A stretch of DNA of 64,000 nucleotides from Variovorax paradoxus (lineage in GTDB: Bacteria; Pseudomonadota; Gammaproteobacteria; Burkholderiales; Burkholderiaceae_C). The notes beneath the pieces are model-generated. The model did not search any database, was not told the origin of the DNA, and worked only from the letters and a program-made list of their open reading frames with translations. The position numbers were made by a program, and so were the translations under genes. The stretch spans positions 37,358-101,357 of the forward strand of contig NZ_JAUSRN010000020.1 of assembly GCF_030811855.1 (NCBI RefSeq), given 5' to 3'. The first letter of the stretch is position 1. Each line of letters starts with the position of its first letter. Shown one piece after another: positions 45,682 through 53,342 of this stretch.

Positions 45682-46506
45682 TCAAAACGCCATGCCGCGC
45701 GGACGCACGCTGACTTCGTCGCTCGAGACCATCTGCAGGCCGGCAGCAGTGCGCACCTGCAGCTCGCCGCCCCAGGCCACGCCCTCGCACAAGCCAACGC
45801 TGCCGTCGCTGAGCTGGACCTCGCGTCCGCGCAGCGCGTCGCGCGCGGCAAAGCGTTCGGCAAAGGGCACGAAACCCTCGGCCTCGAAAATCTGCACGCT
45901 GCGCACCAGCGGCGCCGCCAGCTCGGCAAGCACCTCGGGCGCTGTTGCGCCGGGTCGCCATTGGCGCAGCCATGCGGGCGGCGTGCGCATGCCCTCTGCG
46001 TCGCGAGGGCCGATGTTGATGCCGATGCCGATCACCAGGTAGCGCGGCGCTGCAACCAGGCCCTCGGCCCGTGCAGCGTGCGGCATGGCGGTTTCAATCA
46101 GGATGCCGGCCAGCTTGCGGTCGTCCACCCACAGGTCGTTGGGCCACTTGAGGGCGACTTTCGCATGGCCTGACGGGTCGAGGCTTTCGGCCACGCTGAC
46201 GCCCACGGCCAGCGAGAGGCCCGACCAGTCGCGCGGCGCGAGCGGCAGGCCCAGCGAGAAGGTGAGGGAAGCGGCGTCGTCCTCGCTTTGCTGCGCGCTC
46301 TGCCAGGGCCGGCCGAGACGGCCGCGGCCGGCGGTCTGGCGCTCGGCCACCAGCAGCACTGGCGGGGTGTGGCCGGCGCGCGCGCGGCGCATCAGCTCGG
46401 TGTTGGTCGAATCGATCTCGGCCACGGCCTCGACCGTGAAGCCGGGCAGCAGCGGCGCGACAGCGGCGGCAATGCGGTCTTCGAACCAGGCGGCCGTAGT
46501 GCCCAT
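45682..46506 (-). CDS. birA: Biotin--[acetyl-CoA-carboxylase] ligase
   Basis: 274 residues from the ATG at 46506. The ligase domain shows EIDSTNTELMRRAR, AERQTAGRGRLGRPW (the biotinyl-AMP loop GRGRxGR), LKWPNDLWVDDRKLAGIL and VIGIGINIG, then a short C-terminal SH3-like domain. The N-terminal DNA-binding helix-turn-helix of E. coli BirA is absent, so it is a ligase without repressor function. It biotinylates AccB. The gene starts 2 bases after the SET-domain gene stop. Confidence 0.93.
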   Translation of the reverse strand: MGTTAAWFEDRIAAAVAPLLPGFTVEAVAEIDSTNTELMRRARAGHTPPVLLVAERQTAGRGRLGRPWQSAQQSEDDAASLTFSLGLPLAPRDWSGLSLAVGVSVAESLDPSGHAKVALKWPNDLWVDDRKLAGILIETAMPHAARAEGLVAAPRYLVIGIGINIGPRDAEGMRTPPAWLRQWRPGATAPEVLAELAAPLVRSVQIFEAEGFVPFAERFAARDALRGREVQLSDGSVGLCEGVAWGGELQVRTAAGLQMVSSDEVSVRPRGMAF

Positions 46507-46508
46507 GC

Positions 46509-47150
46509 TCAGCCCTTGCCGGCCTCGTCCTTCTTGGACTTCTTTTTTTCCGATTTCTTTTCGGCCTTCTTTTCGGATTTTTTCTCGGCTTCCTTGTCCG
46601 CCTTCTTGGCTTCCTTTTTCTCGGCCTTTTTCTTTTCGGCCTTCTTCTTGGCCTTTTTCTTCTTTTTCTTTTCTTCGTCTTCGTCCTTGGGCGTCAGCAA
46701 GGTGCCGCGGCAATTCTCGGAGCCGCACCAGCAGGGAAACTCGGCCAGCAGCTTTGGCGTGTAGGGCTCGTCGATGATCAGCCCGTAGTCGTAATTGAGC
46801 TCTTCTCCTGCAGTGATGTTTCGCAGCGCCTTGATATAAACGCGCCCATTGACTTCGTCGGCTTCGCAATTCGGCTCGCACGAATGATTGATCCAGCGGG
46901 CCGCGTTGCCGTTGACGTTGCCGTCGATCACACGGCCGTCGTCGATGTGAAAGTAAAAGGTGTGGTTCGGCTGGGCCGGGTCGTGCGGGTGGCGGCGCAG
47001 CGCCTCTTTCCAGCTGATGACCTCGCCCTTGTATTCGATCAGCGTCTCGCCTTCGGCCAAGTCGTCCACGGCGAAAACGCCGTTGCCGTGGACATCCGAT
47101 CGCCGCATCTGAATGCGGCGGCCGGCAAATTGTGGGGATTTGGAAGGCAT
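46509..47150 (-). CDS. SET-domain protein with post-SET cysteines and lysine-rich tail
   Basis: 213 residues. Residues 10-150 form a SET methyltransferase domain: GNGVFAVDDLAEGE, RWINHSCEPNC (residues 85-95, AdoMet and knot motif), EELNYDYG (116-123), with post-SET cysteines in CWCGSENCRG (140-149). Residues 154-213 are almost wholly Lys, Glu, Ala and Asp (AKKKAEKKKAEKKEAKKADK), like a histone H1 tail. Related bacterial proteins can methylate lysines, including on histone-like proteins; the target here is unknown. It precedes birA by 2 bases and is divergent from topB across an alternating purine-pyrimidine tract. Confidence 0.93.
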   Translation of the reverse strand: MPSKSPQFAGRRIQMRRSDVHGNGVFAVDDLAEGETLIEYKGEVISWKEALRRHPHDPAQPNHTFYFHIDDGRVIDGNVNGNAARWINHSCEPNCEADEVNGRVYIKALRNITAGEELNYDYGLIIDEPYTPKLLAEFPCWCGSENCRGTLLTPKDEDEEKKKKKKAKKKAEKKKAEKKEAKKADKEAEKKSEKKAEKKSEKKKSKKDEAGKG

Positions 47151-47171
47151 CGCCGAAGTCTGTTAGGTTGA

Positions 47172-47208
47172 ATATGCACACATGCGCGTGTGCGCGTGCG
47201 CACACGCG
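47172..47208. repeat. Alternating purine-pyrimidine tract with perfect inverted repeat (Z-DNA/cruciform-prone)
   Basis: From A47172 to G47208 the bases alternate purine/pyrimidine without a break (37 nt, mainly CG and CA/TG steps). Inside it CGCGTGTGCGC (47185-47195) and GCGCACACGCG (47198-47208) are exact inverted copies separated by GT. It lies in the divergent promoter region of the SET gene and topB. Confidence 0.85.
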
Positions 47209-47228
47209 GGAAGCCGCAGATTGTATGT

Positions 47229-47280
47229 GGCCCCCACGCTCTCGCACGGCGTGTCGTCGCTGCCCCCCGGAGGGGGCCGC
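47229..47280 (+). repeat. Dispersed ~50-bp intergenic repeat, copy A
   Basis: Reads GCCCCCA...CGCACGGCGTGTCG...CCCCC-GGA-GGGGG and matches, in opposite orientation, the element at 61557-61611. The CCCCC/GGGGG end forms a tight hairpin. It looks like a small intergenic repeat family of Comamonadaceae genomes. Confidence 0.6.
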
Positions 47281-47333
47281 AGGCTGCCTTGAGGCGGCTC
47301 GGCGCCGGCCTGGGAACTCTTTTAGGAATGTTG

Positions 47334-50285
47334 ATGAAGACTTTGGTAATTGCAGAAAAGCCGTCGGTGGCACAGGACATCGTCCGTGCGCTCACGCCGG
47401 TGGCCGGCAAATTCGACAAACACGACGAGCATTTCGAGAACGAAAGCTACGTTGTGACCAGCGCCGTCGGCCACCTGGTCGAGATCCAGGCGCCCGAGGA
47501 GTTCGACGTCAAGCGGGGCAAGTGGAGCTTCGCGAACCTGCCGGTGATTCCGCCGCACTTCGACCTGAAGCCGGTCGACAAGACAAAGACGCGCCTGAAC
47601 GCCGTGGTCAAGCAGGCCAAGCGCAAGGACGTGACACAGCTCATCAACGCCTGCGACGCGGGCCGCGAGGGTGAGCTGATCTTCCGCCTGATCGAGCAGT
47701 ACGCGGGCGGCAAGACCGGCCTGAACAAGCCGGTGAAGCGCCTGTGGCTGCAGTCGATGACGCCGCAGGCCATCCGTGACGGCTTCGACGCGCTGCGCAC
47801 CGAAAAGCAGATGCAGGGCCTGGCTGACGCCGCGCGCTCGCGCTCCGAGGCCGACTGGCTGGTGGGCATCAACGGCACGCGGGCCATGACGGCCTTCAAT
47901 TCGCGCGACGGCGGCTTCTTTTTGACGACCGTGGGCCGGGTGCAGACGCCCACGCTTTCGGTGGTGGTCGAGCGCGAGGAAAAAATCCGCAAGTTCGTGA
48001 GCCGCGACTACTGGGAAATCCACGGCGTGTTCCAGGCCGAGGCCGGCCAGTACCCGGGCAAGTGGTTCGACGCCAACTTCAAGAAGCCGCCGCCGGGCCC
48101 GGACGGCACGGCCGACGCGGAAATTCGCGCCGACCGCGTGTGGAGCGAGCGCGAAGCGCGCGAGATCGCCGATGCGGCGCGCGGCAAGCCCGCCACTGTC
48201 ACCGAAGAAAGCAAGCCCACCACCCAGGCTTCGCCGATGCTGTTCGACCTGACCTCGCTGCAGCGCGAGGCCAATGGCCGCTTCGGCTTCTCGGCCAAGA
48301 CCACGCTGGCGCTGGCGCAGAGCCTGTACGAACGCCACAAGGCGCTGACCTACCCGCGGACCGACTCGCGCGCGCTGCCCGAGGACTACCTGCCGGTGGT
48401 GAAAGACACGATGAAGATGCTCGCCGACAGCGGCATGAAGCATCTGGCGCCCTTTGCGCAGCAGGCGGTCGACGGCAGCTACGTGAAGCCGAACAAGCGC
48501 ATCTTCGACAACGCCAAGGTGTCGGATCACTTCGCCATCATTCCAACGCTGCAGGCGCCGAGCGGCCTGTCGGACGCCGAGCAGAAGCTCTACGACTTCG
48601 TGGTGCGACGCTTCATGTCGGTGTTCTTTCCGAGCGCCGAATTCCAGGTGACCACCCGCATCAGCACGGTGGAAGCCGGCGGCAAGAAGTACCCCTTCCG
48701 CAGCGACGGCAAGGTTCTGGTCAAGCCGGGCTGGCTCGCCATCTGGGGCAAGGAAGCGATCAACGACGACGACGAGAAGGACGGCAAGAACCTCGTCGTG
48801 GTGAAGCCGGGCGAAACGGTGAAGACCGAGTCGGCCGACTTGAAGGCGCTGAAGACCCGGCCGCCGGCACGCTATTCGGAAGCCACGCTGCTGGGCGCCA
48901 TGGAAGGCGCCGGAAAGACCATCGACGACGACGAGCTGCGCGAGGCCATGCAGGAGAAGGGCCTTGGCACCCCAGCCACGCGCGCCGCCACCATCGAAGG
49001 CCTGATCACCGAGAAATATATGCTGCGCGAAGGCCGCGAGCTGATTCCCACGGCCAAGGCCTTCCAGCTCATGACGCTGTTGCGCGGCCTGGGCGTGGAA
49101 GAACTCTCCAAAGCCGAACTCACGGGCGAGTGGGAATACAAGCTCGCGCAGATGGAGAAGGGCGCACTGAGCCGCGACGCCTTCATGCGCGAGATTGCCG
49201 AAATGACGGAGCACATCGTCAAGAAGGCCAAGGAGTACGACCGCGACACCGTACCGGGCGACTACGCCACGCTCGCGACGCCATGCCCCAACTGCGGCGG
49301 CGTGGTGAAGGAGAACTACCGCCGCTACGGCTGCGTGGGCAAGAGCGGCACGGGCGAGGATGCCTGCGGTTTCTCGTTCGGCAAGTCGCCGGCCGGGCGC
49401 ACCTTCGAAGTGGCCGAAGCCGAGGCGCTCTTGCGCGACAAGCACATCGGCCCGCTGGAAGGCTTTCGCTCCAAGGCGGGCTGGCCCTTCACCGCCGAGA
49501 TCATCCTCAAGTACGACGAGGAAGAATCCAAGAACTGGAAGCTGGAGTTCGACTTCGGCGACGACAAGAACGCCGACACCGGCGAGATCGTCGACTTCAG
49601 CGAGCAGGACACGGTGGGCCCGTGCCCGGTCTGCGGCGCGCCGGTTTTCGAGCACGGCAGCAACTATGTCTGCGAGAAGTCAGTACCCACCAACGCACAG
49701 CCGACCCCGAGCTGCACCTTCAAGACCGGCAAGATCATCCTGCAGCAGCCGGTGGAGCGCGCGCAGATGGAAAAGCTGCTCGCCACTGGCAAGACCGACC
49801 TGCTCGACAAGTTCGTGAGCATGCGCACGCGCCGCGCCTTCAAGGCCTTCCTGACCTGGAACGCCGAAGAGGGCAAGGTGACCTTCGAGTTCGCGCCGCG
49901 TGAAGGTGGCAGCAAGTTCCCGCCGCGCAAGACCTTTGGCAAGGCGCCGGCTGCCGGCAAGACGGCAGCAGCCAAGAAGGTGGCTGCGAAGAAGACTCCC
50001 GCTGCCAAGAAAGCACCGGCCGCGAAGAAGGCCGCAGCGCCGCGCAAGCCCGGCGCGGGACTGAAGCCGAGCGACTCGCTGGCCGCGGTGATCGGCGCCG
50101 AGCCGGTGGCGCGCACCGAGGTCATCAAGAAGCTCTGGGACTACATCAAGGCCAACGGCCTGCAGGACGCGGCCAACAAGCGCGCGATCAATGCGGACGC
50201 CAAGCTCAAGCCGGTGTTCGGCAAGGACCAGGTGACGATGTTCGAACTCGCGGGCATCGTGGGCAAGCACCTGTCGGCGCCGTAA
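47334..50285 (+). CDS. topB: DNA topoisomerase III fused to a C-terminal SWIB domain
   Basis: 983 residues from the ATG at 47334 (MKTLVIAEKPSVAQDIVRAL), which has AGGA six bases upstream; ATG 47328 is the alternative. Toprim domain: EKPSVA and DAGREGE (from residue 108); the catalytic tyrosine is Tyr340 in ALTYPRTDS. Zinc-finger regions follow: CPNCGGVVKENYRRYGC and CPVCGAPVFEHG. Then a KKA-rich linker (KKVAAKKTPAAKKAPAAKKA) and, from about residue 905, a SWIB domain (KPSDSLAAVIG, TEVIKKLWDYIKANGLQ, FELAGIVGKHL). E. coli TopB is about 650 residues and lacks the tail. It relaxes and decatenates single-strand-containing DNA; SWIB role unknown. Confidence 0.95.
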   Translation: MKTLVIAEKPSVAQDIVRALTPVAGKFDKHDEHFENESYVVTSAVGHLVEIQAPEEFDVKRGKWSFANLPVIPPHFDLKPVDKTKTRLNAVVKQAKRKDVTQLINACDAGREGELIFRLIEQYAGGKTGLNKPVKRLWLQSMTPQAIRDGFDALRTEKQMQGLADAARSRSEADWLVGINGTRAMTAFNSRDGGFFLTTVGRVQTPTLSVVVEREEKIRKFVSRDYWEIHGVFQAEAGQYPGKWFDANFKKPPPGPDGTADAEIRADRVWSEREAREIADAARGKPATVTEESKPTTQASPMLFDLTSLQREANGRFGFSAKTTLALAQSLYERHKALTYPRTDSRALPEDYLPVVKDTMKMLADSGMKHLAPFAQQAVDGSYVKPNKRIFDNAKVSDHFAIIPTLQAPSGLSDAEQKLYDFVVRRFMSVFFPSAEFQVTTRISTVEAGGKKYPFRSDGKVLVKPGWLAIWGKEAINDDDEKDGKNLVVVKPGETVKTESADLKALKTRPPARYSEATLLGAMEGAGKTIDDDELREAMQEKGLGTPATRAATIEGLITEKYMLREGRELIPTAKAFQLMTLLRGLGVEELSKAELTGEWEYKLAQMEKGALSRDAFMREIAEMTEHIVKKAKEYDRDTVPGDYATLATPCPNCGGVVKENYRRYGCVGKSGTGEDACGFSFGKSPAGRTFEVAEAEALLRDKHIGPLEGFRSKAGWPFTAEIILKYDEEESKNWKLEFDFGDDKNADTGEIVDFSEQDTVGPCPVCGAPVFEHGSNYVCEKSVPTNAQPTPSCTFKTGKIILQQPVERAQMEKLLATGKTDLLDKFVSMRTRRAFKAFLTWNAEEGKVTFEFAPREGGSKFPPRKTFGKAPAAGKTAAAKKVAAKKTPAAKKAPAAKKAAAPRKPGAGLKPSDSLAAVIGAEPVARTEVIKKLWDYIKANGLQDAANKRAINADAKLKPVFGKDQVTMFELAGIVGKHLSAP

Positions 50286-50356
50286 CTCCGTGCTACGGGC
50301 CGGCAAACGTGCCGGCCTATAGTGAGCACAGTCTCAGCTTTTGCCAGGAGTTTTCC

Positions 50357-50542
50357 GTGAAGCCATTCATTGCCGCTGTTCTTGCCATCGCGATGAGCGC
50401 CCTGGCGGCGGGCTGCGCCGGCACGGGGTCTGCGGGCAATGGTGACCGCGCCACCTCGTCGTCCGGCAGCAGCGGCGTCACGGTGTTCGGCACCATCGAC
50501 GCCGGCGTCAGCGGCAGCACGAACCGTTCCGACCGGCGCTAG
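50357..50542 (+). CDS. Small lipoprotein with a porin-like segment
   Basis: 61 residues from the GTG at 50357, six bases after CAGGAG. The signal peptide ends in the lipobox LAAGC near residues 16-20, so the mature protein starts at Cys20. It is rich in Gly/Ser and contains SSGVTVFGTIDAGVSGS, strikingly like the first beta-strand of Burkholderiales porins (VTLYGxxDxG). A perfect hairpin (GGCCGGCA/TGCCGGCC, 50298-50317) precedes it after topB. It is only 12 bases from the stop of the convergent hydrolase gene. Function unknown. Confidence 0.72.
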   Translation: MKPFIAAVLAIAMSALAAGCAGTGSAGNGDRATSSSGSSGVTVFGTIDAGVSGSTNRSDRR

Positions 50543-50554
50543 CCAGTCGGTGCG

Positions 50555-51484
50555 TCAGCGCCGCAGCAGCGCCTGGCGCAGCACGCGCGCCGCGCGATCG
50601 CGGATGCGGCCTGATCCGGTATCGAGCGAGGTCCGGGGTGCGACCCTCGCAGTGGCGCAGGCCCAGAGAAAGTCGTGCAGGATGGGCGTGTCGTCCACGG
50701 TCTCGGTGCTGCCGTACTTGTGGAACTCGGGGTGCCACTGCGTGGCGGAGATGTAGCTGCGGCCCTTGTCGGTGCGGCGGCGAATGGCCTCGGGCACGCG
50801 GTCGGGCAGACTCCAGGCCTCGACCTCGAAACCCGGTGCGAGATCTTTCACGCCCTGGTGGTGAATGCTGTTGACCTTGGCGGTTTTCACCTCCGGGTAG
50901 AGCTTGGCCAGGCGCGTGCCTTCGACGATCTCGATCTGGTGAAAATTCTGGTCGTAGGTGACCGGATCGCGGTGCCGGATGGTTTCGGGATGGCCGTGCT
51001 GCGCTTCGATGTCCTGGTACAGCGTGCCGCCAAAGGCGACGTTGATGAGCTGCAGCCCGCGGCAGACGCCGAAGATGGGCTTGCCGGCCTGCTCGAAGGC
51101 TTCGACCAGCGCCAGGTCGTACAGGTCGCGAATGCGGTCGCCCACCCACGCATCCTTGAGCGGCTCCTCGCCGTAGCTGCCGGGCCAGACGTCGGCGCCG
51201 CCATGCATCACGACGCCGTCGAGCCATTCGGCGTAGTGCGAGAGCTTGGTGTCGCCGCGCGCGGTTTCGCCCGTGGGACAGGGCACCATCACGACCATGG
51301 CACCGGCCGACATGAGCCAGTGCGCGATGGACTGCTCCACATACTGCAGCGTCTTGTTGGTGAACAGGGAGCGCGCCGGATCCGCATGGGAAAAGCAGGC
51401 AGACAGGCCGATCTTCAGCCGGGCGGAAACGGGTTGCGGCATCTCGGGACTGGCAGGACGTGCTGTGCGAAAAGGAAAGTCCAT
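50555..51484 (-). CDS. Gamma-glutamyl-gamma-aminobutyrate hydrolase family (PuuD-like)
   Basis: 309 residues. Class I glutamine-amidotransferase fold: nucleophile Cys in FGVCRGLQLINVAFGG, the oxyanion segment MHGGADVWPGSYGEEP, and the catalytic His-Glu in TQWHPEFH. PuuD splits gamma-glutamyl-GABA to glutamate and GABA in putrescine catabolism. No other puu gene is nearby, so the substrate may differ. The C-terminus is extended by about 30 Arg-rich residues. It is divergent from the sugar isomerase gene (85 bases). Confidence 0.88.
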   Translation of the reverse strand: MDFPFRTARPASPEMPQPVSARLKIGLSACFSHADPARSLFTNKTLQYVEQSIAHWLMSAGAMVVMVPCPTGETARGDTKLSHYAEWLDGVVMHGGADVWPGSYGEEPLKDAWVGDRIRDLYDLALVEAFEQAGKPIFGVCRGLQLINVAFGGTLYQDIEAQHGHPETIRHRDPVTYDQNFHQIEIVEGTRLAKLYPEVKTAKVNSIHHQGVKDLAPGFEVEAWSLPDRVPEAIRRRTDKGRSYISATQWHPEFHKYGSTETVDDTPILHDFLWACATARVAPRTSLDTGSGRIRDRAARVLRQALLRR

Positions 51485-51569
51485 TTTGGCGCTTTGGCCT
51501 CTCGCACGGGGTCGGACGACACGCCAAGTATGCTTTCAACGCCGCTACGACCAAGAAGGAAGACAAGCC

Positions 51570-52625
51570 ATGAAGACGATCAAGGGCCCGGCCATTTTTC
51601 TCGCGCAGTTCGCCGGGGACGAAGCGCCGTTCAACTCGCTCGATGCCATTGCCGGCTGGGCCGCCCGGCTGGGCTACAAGGGCGTGCAGATCCCAAGCTG
51701 GGACGCGCGCCTGTTCGACCTCAAAAAGGCCGCCGAGAGCAAGACCTATTGCGACGAGGTCAAGGGCACGCTCGCCGCGCACGGCATCCAGATCACCGAG
51801 CTGTCGACCCACCTGCAAGGCCAGCTGGTCGCGGTGCACCCGGCGTACGACGCAGGCTTCGACGGCTTTGCGGCGCCCGAGGTGCGCGGCGATCCAGTGC
51901 GGCGCCAGCAATGGGCGGTGGAGCAGCTCCACTTGGCGGCCAAGGCCTCGGCCAACCTTGGGCTCACGGCGCATGCGACTTTTTCGGGCGCATTGGCCTG
52001 GCCGTATCTCTATTCGTGGCCGCCGCGCCCGCCGGGACTCATCGAGGAAGCCTTCGACGAACTGGCGCGCCGCTGGCGGCCCATCCTCGATGCTTTCGAT
52101 GCGGCGGGCGTGGACGTCGGCTATGAAATCCACCCCGGCGAAGACCTGCACGACGGCGTGAGCTACGAGATGTTTTTGGAGCGCGTGGGCAACCATCCGC
52201 GCGCCTGCCTTCTGTACGACCCGAGCCACTTCATGCTGCAGCAGCTCGACTACCTCGCGTACATCGACCACTACCACGAGCGCATCAAGATCTTTCACGT
52301 GAAGGACGCCGAGTTCAACCCGACCGGCAAGCAGGGCGTGTACGGCGGTTTCCAGAGCTGGATCAACCGGGCAGGGCGCTTTCGTTCGCTGGGCGACGGG
52401 CAGGTCGACTTCGGCGCCATCTTCTCGAAGATGGCGCAGTACGACTTTCCCGGCTGGGCGGTGCTCGAGTGGGAGTGCTGCATCAAACACCCGGAAGATG
52501 GCGCCCGCGAGGGCGCGGCCTTCATTGCCGACCACATCATTCGCGTGGCCGAGCGGGCGTTCGACGATTTTGCGGCGGGTGGCGTCGATGTGGCCGCCAA
52601 CAAGCGGATGCTCGGCCTCGGCTGA
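51570..52625 (+). CDS. Sugar phosphate isomerase/epimerase (AP endonuclease-2-like TIM barrel)
   Basis: 351 residues from the ATG at 51570, preceded by AAGAAGGAAG. TIM-barrel metal site residues are in YEIHPGEDLHDG, YDPSHFML, FHVKDAEFNP and VLEWECC, the usual Glu-Asp-His-Glu set of the xylose-isomerase-like superfamily. GYKGVQIPSWDARLFDL is the first barrel motif. The family includes inositol and hydroxypyruvate isomerases; substrate not deducible here. It stands alone. Confidence 0.88.
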   Translation: MKTIKGPAIFLAQFAGDEAPFNSLDAIAGWAARLGYKGVQIPSWDARLFDLKKAAESKTYCDEVKGTLAAHGIQITELSTHLQGQLVAVHPAYDAGFDGFAAPEVRGDPVRRQQWAVEQLHLAAKASANLGLTAHATFSGALAWPYLYSWPPRPPGLIEEAFDELARRWRPILDAFDAAGVDVGYEIHPGEDLHDGVSYEMFLERVGNHPRACLLYDPSHFMLQQLDYLAYIDHYHERIKIFHVKDAEFNPTGKQGVYGGFQSWINRAGRFRSLGDGQVDFGAIFSKMAQYDFPGWAVLEWECCIKHPEDGAREGAAFIADHIIRVAERAFDDFAAGGVDVAANKRMLGLG

Positions 52626-52739
52626 AGCGCGCTCTCGAGCTATATCTTTAGTAGCACCGCACACCTGTGTGGCGAGGGTCTGGCGCCTAATTCGCAGGTG
52701 CGTTGCATTTAAGACAAGCAACTGTCATGCCCCGCGCGC

Positions 52740-53014
52740 TATAATGTCGGGTTCGTTTCGATACCACGACGAAGCACTTTTCGTCACTCCGCCGGCTGAC
52801 CTGTACCGTCCCTTGGATTTTTCAGGCCTCTTTTTTCAAGCCGGCTTCACAGTGTGTTGGAGCGCCAGACCGGGCGCCCATGATTGCCACCACTGCCTTC
52901 GTTCTTGTTGAAGCGAATAGCGCGTACGCCGCGCCGTTCTGGCCGGCCCACGCCCGTTTTCAATCATTTTTTCGGCATTTTGCGCACACTCTTCGCGCAG
53001 GGTGCCAAGGCTTC
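52740..53014 (+). promoter_or_regulatory. Promoter and long leader upstream of the infA-dbpA cluster
   Basis: A perfect -10 box TATAAT is at 52740-52745, with no good -35. Transcription would start near 52752, giving a leader of about 260 bases before the 88-residue gene. T-rich segments (TTTTCAGGCCTCTTTTTTC near 52817) and GCGCC repeats could form stem-loops. The 389-base interval 52626-53014 holds no other convincing gene; an in-frame ATG at 52880 lacks a ribosome site. A long leader before translation and RNA-helicase genes suggests a cold-shock RNA switch, by analogy only. Confidence 0.55.
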
Positions 53015-53281
53015 ATGGACATCATTCAACACAGTATCGCGGAGGGGAAGTACCTTGTTTCCCCGCTCATTCGCCACCAGGACGACGGCAACTTTGCCGC
53101 GTCCGTCTCGATCCGCTCCGGCCGTGGCAGCGGCATGCACGACCGCGTGATGCGATTCACGCCGCGCTTTGCGAGCCATGCCGCCGCGCTGCGCTATGCC
53201 ATCGACCAGGGTCTTTGCTGGGTCCGCGAACGCAGCAGCCCTCTCAGCGTTGCCCCGCTCGCACTTCCGTGCGCAGGCTGA
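53015..53281 (+). CDS. Conserved-looking small protein, unknown function
   Basis: 88 residues from the ATG at 53015: MDIIQHSIAEGKYLVSPLIR, then QDDGNFAASVSIRSGRG and RFTPRFASHAAALRYAIDQG, a small beta-sheet-plus-helix pattern with basic surface. AAGG sits four bases upstream. An in-frame ATG at 52880 would add 45 residues with a poor ribosome site. It is first in a run with infA (61 bases) and dbpA. I do not know a named family; the context suggests a role in translation or the cold response. Confidence 0.65.
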   Translation: MDIIQHSIAEGKYLVSPLIRHQDDGNFAASVSIRSGRGSGMHDRVMRFTPRFASHAAALRYAIDQGLCWVRERSSPLSVAPLALPCAG

Positions 53282-53342
53282 AACAATTACGCCCATCTTC
53301 ATATCCAACACACATCGAACGAGAATTCAGAGGTAATCACCC

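Noticed and set aside
47322..49655. 777-codon open frame antisense to topB
   Set aside because: topB has motifs, start and ribosome site; the reverse frame shows only repetitive charged residues.
52880..53281. Longer form of the 88-residue protein starting at 52880
   Set aside because: The extra 45 residues have no ribosome site, and the region looks like leader RNA.
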